Source of the DNA: CAYOMP01 sp964405075
GTDB lineage: Bacteria; Bacillota; Clostridia; Lachnospirales; Lachnospiraceae
Direction of reading: 5' to 3'
NCBI GenBank assembly: GCA_964405075.1
Contig: CAYOMP010000126.1
Span: 1-8,031 of the forward strand
Length of the DNA: 8,031 nt
This document shows positions 1 to 6,204 of the stretch, piece by piece. The position numbers were made by a program, and so were the translations under genes. Positions within the stretch are counted from its first letter, which is position 1; the number at the start of each line of letters is the position of its first letter. Under the pieces are notes generated by a model that searched no databases, was not told the origin of the DNA, and worked only from the letters and a program-made list of their open reading frames with translations.

Positions 1-70
1 GAGTTTCGCGGTGCTCGTCGAAAACCTATGTAAACATAATTTTCTCCTCGTTGCTGGCGTATATCATAAA
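1..70 (-). repeat. Intergenic repeat, copy 1 (cut by window edge)
   Basis: Positions 6-70 align without gaps to 6051-6115 with 53 of 65 bases identical, including a perfect 26-bp core at 29-54 that matches 6074-6099. On the minus strand it begins directly after the nadC terminator hairpin and carries a GAGGAG ribosome-binding site six bases before an ATG (37-35). The reading frame from that ATG stops after three codons (MFT, then TAG at 28-26). If the stop is read through, the frame gives VFDEHRET, close to FFDERRDN in copy 2. The element probably continues to the left of the window. Its function is unknown; an intergenic repeat family or small mobile element is the likely class. Confidence 0.75.
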
Positions 71-100
71 GGCACATACGACATATTAATTGTATGTGCC
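71..100 (-). terminator. Terminator of the nadABC operon
   Basis: A perfect 9-bp stem (71-79 with 92-100, GGCACATAC/GTATGTGCC) encloses a 12-base loop and starts 8 bases after the nadC stop codon. On the minus strand it is followed by TTTATGATAT, so the U-tract is short. It fits a rho-independent terminator, though less strong than the one at 6114-6144. Confidence 0.75.
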
Positions 101-108
101 TATCCTCT

Positions 109-966
109 TTACTCTATAGGTTTTAAATTCTTTAATGACACGTCTATAACAGGTGCTGCATAAGTTAACGCACCTGCTGAAACAAAATCTACACCTATTT
201 CAGCAATTTCTTTTAATCTTTCTTTTGTAACATTACCAGAACATTCTGTCTGAGCCTTATTGCCAATTCTTTTAACTGCTTCACGCATTGTATCATTATC
301 CATGTTATCTAACATAATGATATCAGCCTCAGCTGCTATAGCTTCATCAACCTGTTCTAATGTTTCTACTTCTACTTCAATCTTTCTAACAAATGGAGCA
401 TATTCCTTAGCCATAGCTACTGCCTTAGTAATACTTCCAGCTGCACCAATGTGATTGTCCTTCAATAAAATACCATCTGATAAATTATATCTGTGGTTGC
501 AACCGCCACCTACTTTAACAGCATACTTTTCAAATGCTCTCATATTAGGAGTTGTTTTTCTAGTATCTAATAATTTAGTTTTATACCCCTTCAGGCAATC
601 TGCATATTCCCTTGTATATGTAGCGATTCCGCTCATTCTTTGTAAATAGTTAAGAGCTGTTCTTTCACCTGATAATAGTGCTCTAATATCACCTTTAATA
701 ACGGCCATTAACTGACCCTTTTTAACGAAATCTCCATCTTTCAATTCACACTCAATTGAAAATGTCTCATCTAATAATTCAAATACTCTTTTAAATACAT
801 CTAATCCACAAACAATCCCATCCTGCTTGCAAATTAGTTCAGCCTGACCTAATACATAATCTTTCATTACAGCATTAGTAGTTACATCCTCACTACTAAT
901 GTCTTCTCGCAAAGCACTTAATATAAATTCGTCTATATTAATTTTCATTGTTACACCATTTAGCAT
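109..966 (-). CDS. nadC: Nicotinate-nucleotide pyrophosphorylase (quinolinate phosphoribosyltransferase)
   Basis: NadC transfers the phosphoribosyl group of PRPP to quinolinate, with decarboxylation, giving nicotinate mononucleotide; it is the third step of de novo NAD synthesis and cytosolic. The 285 residues are of normal family length. An N-terminal domain (about 1-110) is followed by the barrel domain with ERTALNYLQRMSGIAT (101-116), DTRKTTP (134-140), HRYNLSD (158-164), KDNH (169-172), LDN (219-221) and SAGALT (263-268), which supply the PRPP and quinolinate pocket. The frame can open at 978, 966 or 948. I chose 966 because GGAG lies six bases upstream; 948 (MKINIDEF) matches the usual family N-terminus but has a poor ribosome-binding site. 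The gene overlaps the end of nadB, which suggests translational coupling. It is the last gene of the operon. ECSG (241-244) appears where I would expect EASG from the family. Confidence 0.96.
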   Translation of the reverse strand: MLNGVTMKINIDEFILSALREDISSEDVTTNAVMKDYVLGQAELICKQDGIVCGLDVFKRVFELLDETFSIECELKDGDFVKKGQLMAVIKGDIRALLSGERTALNYLQRMSGIATYTREYADCLKGYKTKLLDTRKTTPNMRAFEKYAVKVGGGCNHRYNLSDGILLKDNHIGAAGSITKAVAMAKEYAPFVRKIEVEVETLEQVDEAIAAEADIIMLDNMDNDTMREAVKRIGNKAQTECSGNVTKERLKEIAEIGVDFVSAGALTYAAPVIDVSLKNLKPIE

Positions 967-2254
967 AAAACTCTCCATCCTTTTTCTTTATAATCTCCAT
1001 CAAAGTAACTCTGTTGACTTCTTCTATTTCTTCAATATCAACTTTATCAGCATATTTTGCTTCTACCATTTTTAATTCCATACTATCTATTTCTCTATTT
1101 ATTACACCAGCTGCTCTTTTTGCAAATACCAGACTTTCTAATAGTGAATTACTAGCCAACCTGTTTTTACCATGAACACCATTATTAGCAGTTTCACCCA
1201 CTGCAAACAGATTTTTCATACTGGTTTCACCATTAACAGAAGCCTTAATTCCGCCCATCAAATAATGCTGAGCTGGAGTTATTGGAACCAAATCCTTAGA
1301 CAAATCATACCCTTCTTCCAAACATGCCTTATATATATTCGGGAATCTAACTTCAATCTCCTCTTTTGTTTTTCCCGGCATAGTCAAATACATATGATCA
1401 CAATTAAACTTCTGCATTTCCTCATAAATAGTATTTGTAACAACATCACGTGGCAACAATTCATCTACAAATCTTTCTTTATTTGGATTAAGCAAAATAG
1501 CCCCTTCTCCTCTAACTGATTCCGATATTAAAAATCTTCTTCCTTTTTTCTTAGAATAAAGAGTTGTTGGATGAATCTGAATATAGTTGATATTCTCCAG
1601 TTCAATATTATGCCTTGCCGCAATCGCAAAACTATCGCCTGTAATATGAGCAAAGTTAGTTGAATTTTTGAATATTCCACCAATCCCACCTGTTGCTAAA
1701 ACAATGGCTTTTGAATGTACACAACATACGTTTCCATCACTATCAGCTATTACAACACCTGCACATTCATTATTCTCAGCAATTATGTCAATCATTGTAG
1801 TGTGTTCCATAATTGTAATATTTTTTCGTTCTTTTACTCTTTCAATTAATTTAGATGTAATTTCTTTTCCCGTAACGTCTTTATGATGAAGAATTCTGTT
1901 TGTAGAATGAGCAGCTTCTTTAGTGAAATTGTATTTGCCGTTTTCATCCTTATCAAACTCAACTCCAAAACCAATTAATTCTTCAATAATTTGTGGTGAT
2001 TCCTCAATCATTATCTTTACTGATTCCTTGCGATTCTTATAATGTCCCGCTCTCATTGTATCTTCAAAATAATCATCAAAATCGTTTTTGTCTTTTAATA
2101 CGCAAATCCCACCCTGTGCAAGGTAAGAATCGCTATTTTCCATTACATCTTTAGTAATTAGTAAAATGTTTTTGTTATCCTCCAGACTAAGAGCTGCAAA
2201 CAACCCTGCACAACCTGTACCTACGATAACTACATCTACTATTTTTTCTTTCAT
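938..2254 (-). CDS. nadB: L-aspartate oxidase
   Basis: NadB is a FAD flavoenzyme that oxidises L-aspartate to iminoaspartate, the unstable substrate handed to NadA. The N-terminal dinucleotide fold shows VGTGCAG (11-17). Further family motifs are SDSYLAQGG (41-49), HSTNRILHHKDVTG (116-129), ATGGIGG (187-193), SVRGEGA (246-252), HYLMGG (330-335) and the FAD-binding HGKNRLASNSLLES (361-374). By homology with the E. coli enzyme R248 and H330 are the likely catalytic residues. The protein has 438 residues, against roughly 530-540 in E. coli and B. subtilis, so most of the C-terminal helical domain is absent; the reading frame is intact, so this looks like a natural short form. The ATG at 2254 is chosen because GGAGGA sits seven bases upstream; an earlier TTG at 2269 overlaps that site. 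It starts 26 bp after nadA and overlaps nadC. In anaerobes fumarate is the plausible electron acceptor (inference). Confidence 0.97.
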   Translation of the reverse strand: MKEKIVDVVIVGTGCAGLFAALSLEDNKNILLITKDVMENSDSYLAQGGICVLKDKNDFDDYFEDTMRAGHYKNRKESVKIMIEESPQIIEELIGFGVEFDKDENGKYNFTKEAAHSTNRILHHKDVTGKEITSKLIERVKERKNITIMEHTTMIDIIAENNECAGVVIADSDGNVCCVHSKAIVLATGGIGGIFKNSTNFAHITGDSFAIAARHNIELENINYIQIHPTTLYSKKKGRRFLISESVRGEGAILLNPNKERFVDELLPRDVVTNTIYEEMQKFNCDHMYLTMPGKTKEEIEVRFPNIYKACLEEGYDLSKDLVPITPAQHYLMGGIKASVNGETSMKNLFAVGETANNGVHGKNRLASNSLLESLVFAKRAAGVINREIDSMELKMVEAKYADKVDIEEIEEVNRVTLMEIIKKKDGEFYAKWCNNEN

Positions 2255-2261
2255 AATATAA

Positions 2262-2267
2262 TCCTCC
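2262..2267 (-). promoter_or_regulatory. Ribosome-binding site that fixes the nadB start
   Basis: The minus strand reads GGAGGA, followed by TTATATT and then ATG at 2254. The TTG at 2269 is in frame but lies just upstream of this Shine-Dalgarno, so the five extra residues (MEDYI) are unlikely to be translated. Confidence 0.85.
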
Positions 2268-2280
2268 AAAGGCCTTATAT

Positions 2281-3189
2281 CTATTTAGCTAACTCTAACA
2301 TTCGTATTAATGGCTGATTGGCCTTTTCAATGACTTCATCTGTCATAACAACTTCATTTGTCATTGTGTTCAATGTATTATAAACCTTTTCCATTGTAAT
2401 CTTTTTCATATCTGCACAAATCATTTCTGCAATAACTGGATAAAAGATTTTATCTGGATTTTTCTGTTTCAATTCATATAAAACACCTGCTTCAGTAACA
2501 ATAATGTATTCCTTATCATCATGTTCTGATGCATACTTTATTATTCCTGACGTACTACCTACATAGTCACACAGCTTTAATACATCTGGCTGACATTCCG
2601 GATGTACCAAAACTTTAGCATCTGGATGTTCCTTTTTTGCATTTTCAATATCTTTAACTGATATTTCATTATGTATAGGACAAAAACCTTCATTATAAAT
2701 AAAATTCTTCTCTGGCAACATCTTCGCTATATAGTTTCCTAAGTTTCTGTCTGGAATAAAATAAATATTCTTATTAGGTAATTTGCTAACAATACCAAGG
2801 GCATTAGCACTAGTAACACATACATCTGCATACTGCTTAATTTCAGCAGTAGAATTAATATAGCATACTACAGCCACATCATCATATTTGTTATGTATAT
2901 CCTTTAAATAATCAAAATCTATCATATGTGCCATTGGACAATCTGCATTTGGCTCTGGCACCAATACTGTCTTCTTAGGGTTAAGTATTTTGGCACTTTC
3001 TCCCATAAAATATACGCCACACAACACTATAACATCCACGTCTAAATCAACTGCTATCTTGCTAAGATAATATGAATCCCCAACATAATCTGCTATAGCC
3101 TGTATTTCATCATCTACATAATAATGTGCCATAATAACAGCATTCTTTTCTTCTTTTAACCTGAGTATTTCATTTGCCAAATTGCTCAT
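2281..3189 (-). CDS. nadA: Quinolinate synthase
   Basis: NadA is a [4Fe-4S] enzyme that condenses iminoaspartate with dihydroxyacetone phosphate to quinolinate. From the start at 3189 the protein has 302 residues, the usual size of the short NadA type. AHYYVDDEIQAIADYVGDS (21-39) is the N-terminal signature with the conserved His22 and Tyr24, and CGVYFMGESAKIL (57-69) follows. The three expected cluster ligands are visible as C84 in NADCPMA, C170 in GFCPIH and C258 in MICADMK, a spacing like that of the structurally known Thermotoga enzyme. HPECQPDV (196-203) and GSTSGI (211-216) are also typical. The open frame runs upstream to 3399, but 3189 has GGGGA six bases before the ATG, matches the family N-terminus and lies downstream of a good promoter. 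It is the first gene of nadABC, 26 bp before nadB. The oxygen-sensitive cluster suits an anaerobe. Confidence 0.97.
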   Translation of the reverse strand: MSNLANEILRLKEEKNAVIMAHYYVDDEIQAIADYVGDSYYLSKIAVDLDVDVIVLCGVYFMGESAKILNPKKTVLVPEPNADCPMAHMIDFDYLKDIHNKYDDVAVVCYINSTAEIKQYADVCVTSANALGIVSKLPNKNIYFIPDRNLGNYIAKMLPEKNFIYNEGFCPIHNEISVKDIENAKKEHPDAKVLVHPECQPDVLKLCDYVGSTSGIIKYASEHDDKEYIIVTEAGVLYELKQKNPDKIFYPVIAEMICADMKKITMEKVYNTLNTMTNEVVMTDEVIEKANQPLIRMLELAK

Positions 3190-3215
3190 TTTATATCCCC
3201 ATTCTTCATAAGTAG

Positions 3216-3274
3216 AACTTATCTTTTTATTACTATTTCTAATAAGTTTGTTTATAGTTTCACAAAGAAATAGT
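3216..3274 (-). promoter_or_regulatory. nadA leader with two interleaved inverted repeats
   Basis: Between the predicted transcription start (about 3277) and nadA the minus strand contains ACTATTTCT (3274-3266) and its exact complement AGAAATAGT (3240-3232), and also AACTTAT (3248-3242) with its complement ATAAGTT (3222-3216). The order of arms is a-c-b-d, so the pairs either exclude one another or form a pseudoknot. The second pair ends about 26 bases before the start codon. A regulatory leader or a repressor operator is possible. The sequence is AT-rich, so a chance origin of the 7-bp pair cannot be excluded, and I recognise no known NAD riboswitch. Confidence 0.4.
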
Positions 3275-3283
3275 CCAACCCTT

Positions 3284-3312
3284 ACTATGCCACGAACAAA
3301 GGCGAATGTCAA
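3284..3312 (-). promoter_or_regulatory. Promoter of the nadABC operon
   Basis: The minus strand shows a perfect -35 box TTGACA (3312-3307), a 17-base spacer, and CATAGT (3289-3284) as the -10 box, immediately preceded by TGG, an extended -10 element. Predicted transcription starts near 3277, leaving a leader of about 88 bases. This separates nadABC from the upstream penicillin-binding protein gene, which ends only 78 bp before the -35 box. Confidence 0.75.
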
Positions 3313-3372
3313 GTGATTTAGCCTTAAAGAATCCTCTAATTCCCAAAAAACCACACTCTCTAATTCGCCTTT
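3298..3372 (-). repeat. 10-bp inverted repeat between the PBP gene and nadA
   Basis: AAAGGCGAAT (3298-3307) and ATTCGCCTTT (3363-3372) are perfect complements separated by 55 bases, with an extra AGTG/CACT pairing inside. The arm nearer nadA shares its ATT end with the -35 region. There is no U-tract after the hairpin, so it is not a standard terminator for the gene upstream. Within the loop and left arm the 9-mer CTCTAATTC occurs twice on the plus strand (3334-3342 and 3358-3366), 24 bp apart. An operator or weak terminator are both possible. Confidence 0.4.
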
Positions 3373-3389
3373 TACAATTCGCATATTTC

Positions 3390-5582
3390 TTAGTTGCAAA
3401 CTTGTGTATAAGTATCATTAATTTGAGTTTCCATTTGCTGTCTCAAAGCCTCACTAGATATTTGACTAGCCTTAATCATAGCATTATCATACATTGAATT
3501 AACATAAGCAGGCCAGTTTCCATCCTCCTTATTAATTGCCAGCATATTTGCTGTTATACCATTAATTTCTTCCATTAATCTATAATCACCATCACTAGCA
3601 TCATCTATATTTGACAATGGATCTGTTTCCTCATATTCTCCTATAAAACTTCTTACAGGCAAATCATTTACAAATGATGACATTGCTGTTTTCCATATTT
3701 TTAAAGGATATGATGAACCATACAATCCGCTCAATTCCTTAGGACTGTCATATCCAACCCAAACAGATATAGTGTAGTATGGTGTAACACCACAAAACCA
3801 GCCATCTTTATTATCATTAGTGGTACCTGTCTTACCCGCTGCTTCTGTTAAGCTAGACCAGCCAGCACTAGCTGCAGTACCGTTAGTTATTACGCCCTTC
3901 ATAATGTCAATCATACCATTAGCAGAATTTTCATCATATACTCTGTATGCTATTGGTTCTTCATATATTTCATTACCATCTTTATCAAGAATAGAAACAA
4001 TACAAGTAGGTTCATTATACATTCCATTATTAACTAATGTGCTATAGGCACTAGCCATTTCAACTGTCGATACACCATAAGTTAATCCACCTAATGCCAA
4101 AGATTCATAGTAATCATCTGGAACAATCTTAGCAAATTTCATATTCTGTAAATAAGTTACCGCCTTTTTAGGCGTAACTTCTAACATCAGTCCCCAAGCT
4201 GCTCCATTTATCGAACGTTCTACAGCCTCTCTTAGAATAATTGGACTACCTGTTACAATTTGGTTTGTCTGCCAAGCAGTAATGTCTAAATCATTAATAA
4301 CACTACTAGCTCCATATCCCATTTCCAATGCAGGTGTATATACTACCAAAGGTTTTATAGAACTTCCAGGCTGTCTATAACTTTGATATGCTCTATTCAG
4401 ATAAGTAGTCATATCCTGACTTCTACCACCAATTATTGCTACAACCTTATGTGTATCATTGTCAATACAGGTTGCACTTCCTTGTAAATCATATATTCCC
4501 TCACTACTTTTATCTTCGCTAAAACTAAGATTATTATCAATTGCTTCCTGTAAAATATTTTGTTTCTCTTCATTTAAAGATGTATATACCCTATATCCGC
4601 CGGTATATAACTCACTTTTAGCTTCTTCAAAGCTTTCATTATATTCTTCTAAATATTCCTTATAATCCGCCATAGAAGTAAATTCATACCTAAATTCAAA
4701 ACCATTTTTCTTCATTAAGTAACGGGTTGCACAATCAATTGCATAACTTACCCCATAAGAATTACTTTCTACACTAGTACTAACATTTAATTCTATCTTT
4801 TCATTTATGGCTTCATTATATGCCGTTTCGGTAATATAACCCATTTCTAACATATCTGCAAGAATCTTATCTCTTCGTGTTAAAGCATTATCTGGATTTT
4901 TAATCGGGTCATAATACGAAGGAGAATTCGGTATTGAACAAATGTATGCAATTTGGCTAAGTGACAATTCACTAGAACTTACGCCAAAATATCCATTTGC
5001 AGCCGCTTCCAAGCCATAGTATCCGTTAGCATAATAAATATTATTTACATAATATTCCATTATAGATTTCTTGGGATAACGTTTAGTTAATTCAACTGCA
5101 TAACATATTTCTTTTATTTTTCTATCAATCGTAACCTCACTTGAAATGTAAACATTTCTTACTAACTGCTGTGTAATTGTACTGGCACCATGCTTTTGAG
5201 CACCCTTAGTTAAGATGTAATCTTTAACAACCCTGACTATACCCTTAAAATCCACACCAGGATTACTCCAAAATGTTCTATCCTCAATTGCAATAAAAGA
5301 ATTTATTGCATCAAGAGGAATGCTCTCATATTCCAAATAAGTAGTATCTTTATCCGTTTTTAATTTTTTTATAGTATCTCCACTATCATTATAAATATAT
5401 CCCGTTAATGAAGAATAGAAAACATCGTCTCCTTTTTCTGCTATTACTATTCTTGCTTCTGTAGTATACTTATCTAGCATAGGATAAAAAATAGCAAATA
5501 AGCCAACTATGCAGGCTAAAAATATAATAATTGTCCCTATAATAAAACCATTTCTAAATGCTTTTAAATATTTTTTCTTCAT
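3390..5582 (-). CDS. Class A penicillin-binding protein (PBP1a type)
   Basis: This bifunctional enzyme polymerises lipid II into glycan strands and cross-links the stem peptides on the outer face of the membrane. A short basic N-terminus (MKKKYLKAFR) is followed by one signal-anchor helix (about 12-35). The glycosyltransferase domain (about 85-260) shows EDRTFWSNPGVDF (100-112, catalytic E100), GASTITQQLVRN (132-143), RKIKE (154-158) and the second Glu in IMEYYVNNIYYANGYYG (E176). The transpeptidase domain has SSIK (407-410, nucleophile S407), SIN (457-459) as the SxN motif and KTGT (584-587). The family's EDxxFxxHxG motif has Asn107 in place of the His. About 80 residues follow the transpeptidase domain with acidic stretches and no recognised domain. 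The 730-residue length is normal. The ATG at 5582 has AAAGGA seven bases upstream. It appears to be transcribed alone. Confidence 0.95.
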   Translation of the reverse strand: MKKKYLKAFRNGFIIGTIIIFLACIVGLFAIFYPMLDKYTTEARIVIAEKGDDVFYSSLTGYIYNDSGDTIKKLKTDKDTTYLEYESIPLDAINSFIAIEDRTFWSNPGVDFKGIVRVVKDYILTKGAQKHGASTITQQLVRNVYISSEVTIDRKIKEICYAVELTKRYPKKSIMEYYVNNIYYANGYYGLEAAANGYFGVSSSELSLSQIAYICSIPNSPSYYDPIKNPDNALTRRDKILADMLEMGYITETAYNEAINEKIELNVSTSVESNSYGVSYAIDCATRYLMKKNGFEFRYEFTSMADYKEYLEEYNESFEEAKSELYTGGYRVYTSLNEEKQNILQEAIDNNLSFSEDKSSEGIYDLQGSATCIDNDTHKVVAIIGGRSQDMTTYLNRAYQSYRQPGSSIKPLVVYTPALEMGYGASSVINDLDITAWQTNQIVTGSPIILREAVERSINGAAWGLMLEVTPKKAVTYLQNMKFAKIVPDDYYESLALGGLTYGVSTVEMASAYSTLVNNGMYNEPTCIVSILDKDGNEIYEEPIAYRVYDENSANGMIDIMKGVITNGTAASAGWSSLTEAAGKTGTTNDNKDGWFCGVTPYYTISVWVGYDSPKELSGLYGSSYPLKIWKTAMSSFVNDLPVRSFIGEYEETDPLSNIDDASDGDYRLMEEINGITANMLAINKEDGNWPAYVNSMYDNAMIKASQISSEALRQQMETQINDTYTQVCN

Positions 5583-5663
5583 AATTTAATCCTTTCTATA
5601 TTCTAGATAATTATACTACATTTTGTGATTTTATCTATAGATTATTATATTACAATTTTCACT
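5583..5663 (-). promoter_or_regulatory. Probable promoter and ribosome-binding site of the PBP gene
   Basis: The minus strand has AGAAAGGA (5597-5590) as the ribosome-binding site and a perfect -10 hexamer TATAAT (5615-5610), about 28 bases before the start codon. A second TATAAT lies further upstream in TTGTAATATAATAATC. Neither has a convincing -35 box at the right distance, so the assignment rests on the -10 box and position. Confidence 0.45.
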
Positions 5664-5688
5664 AAAAAAAATTAAGTTACTTTTAACT
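5664..5688 (-). terminator. Weak terminator-like hairpin before the PBP promoter
   Basis: On the minus strand AGTTA-AAAG-TAACT (5688-5675) forms a 5-bp hairpin, followed after TAA by eight consecutive T (5671-5664). The stem is short and AU-rich, so termination would be weak. It would mark the 3' end of any transcript crossing the structured region to its right. Confidence 0.3.
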
Positions 5689-5743
5689 ATATATTACTTA
5701 GTTTCATCGCATATGTAAACAGTACAACCTTAATTCTTTTTAT

Positions 5744-5761
5744 CTATTATTTAAATAATAG
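5744..5761. repeat. 18-bp perfect palindrome
   Basis: CTATTATTTAAATAATAG equals its own reverse complement over all 18 bases. It lies between the structured RNA-like region and the PBP promoter. A dimeric regulator site is possible, but it is made almost only of A and T, and its position about 130 bp above the PBP -10 box does not point to a specific role. Confidence 0.5.
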
Positions 5762-5780
5762 TAACTTCCGTCTCACTTTA

Positions 5781-6028
5781 TTTGAGCATCTTTATTCCGA
5801 TTGAATACGGCTAATGTTGTCATATCTGCAATACGAAACGTACTCAAACTGATTGATTGTATATGTGATTTCTGTTCGTCGAGCCTGAGGTTTGCTTACA
5901 GATCCCTTCATATTCCATCTCACGAAAGACACCCTTGCTGTTCGGCTATATACTTCCTCGCCATCTAGGCGTATTGGGGATTTTCATCCGTTAGAGCACG
6001 TCCAGGGTATTCAAATTATAATAAACAC
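5781..6028 (-). ncRNA. Helix-rich RNA-like element, possibly a group II intron domain I relic
   Basis: Read on the minus strand from 6028, this otherwise gene-free stretch is richer in GC than its surroundings and folds into nested helices. AUACCCU (6010-6004) pairs with AGGGUGU (5935-5929) and encloses GGAU-GAAA-AUCC (5989-5978), a GNRA hairpin, and CGCC-UAGAU-GGCG (5971-5959). Downstream, CUGU (5901-5898) can pair with ACAG (5875-5872), and UUUGAG (5848-5843) with CUCAAA (5786-5781). Phrases such as CGTGAGATGGAATATGAAGG and GACGAACAGAAATCACATA resemble what I remember of domain I in clostridial group II introns. The 5' end would be GTGTTT at 6028, off the usual GUGYG. I find no domain V or reverse transcriptase, so it would be a relic. 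A different structured RNA is the alternative. Confidence 0.45.
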
Positions 6029-6050
6029 GCTTTGCGAGTTCATCTAATTA

Positions 6051-6115
6051 TCACGTCGCTCGTCAAAAAACTTTGTAAACATAATTTTCTCCTCGTTGCA
6101 CGCGTAAATACAAAA
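6051..6115 (-). repeat. Intergenic repeat, copy 2, with a mini-ORF
   Basis: This is the partner of positions 6-70 (82 % identity over 65 bases; perfect 26-bp core at 6074-6099). On the minus strand GAGGAG (6094-6089) lies six bases before an ATG at 6082. The ATG opens a 12-codon frame, MFTKFFDERRDN, ending with TAG at 6046-6044, and the same frame reopens at once with ATG and runs as MNSQSVFIII to a TGA at 6013-6011. The element sits directly at the end of the terminator of the upstream gene, just as copy 1 does, and its right-hand edge shares two bases with that hairpin. Whether the peptide is made is unknown. Confidence 0.75.
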
Positions 6116-6144
6116 AGACGTAACCAAAAAACGGCTACGTCTTT
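6114..6144 (-). terminator. Terminator of the membrane protein gene
   Basis: A 12-bp stem with one G-U pair (6114-6125 with 6133-6144; AAAGACGTAGCC/GGTTACGTCTTT on the minus strand) encloses a 7-base loop, and TTTTTGTATTT follows the start of the right arm's T run. It lies about 60 bases after the stop codon. This is a convincing rho-independent terminator. Confidence 0.88.
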
Positions 6145-6204
6145 ATCTTCTAATTCAAATTAAAAAATGAATTCCCCTTACATAGTTATTTAAAGATGAT
6201 CCAT

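Noticed and set aside
260..649. Two plus-strand open frames opposite nadC
   Set aside because: They are antisense shadows of a gene with clear motifs and have no ribosome-binding sites or recognisable domains.
1172..1886. Plus-strand open frames opposite nadB
   Set aside because: Low-complexity antisense translations of nadB without start signals.
3190..3399. N-terminal extension of NadA by 70 residues
   Set aside because: The stretch contains the nadA promoter and leader, starts at a TTG inside the PBP stop region, and the ATG at 3189 has a good ribosome-binding site and the family N-terminus.
5583..6204. Complete group II intron or insertion sequence
   Set aside because: There is no reverse transcriptase or transposase frame, no domain V, no terminal inverted repeats and no target duplication; at best a relic or an RNA-only element is present.
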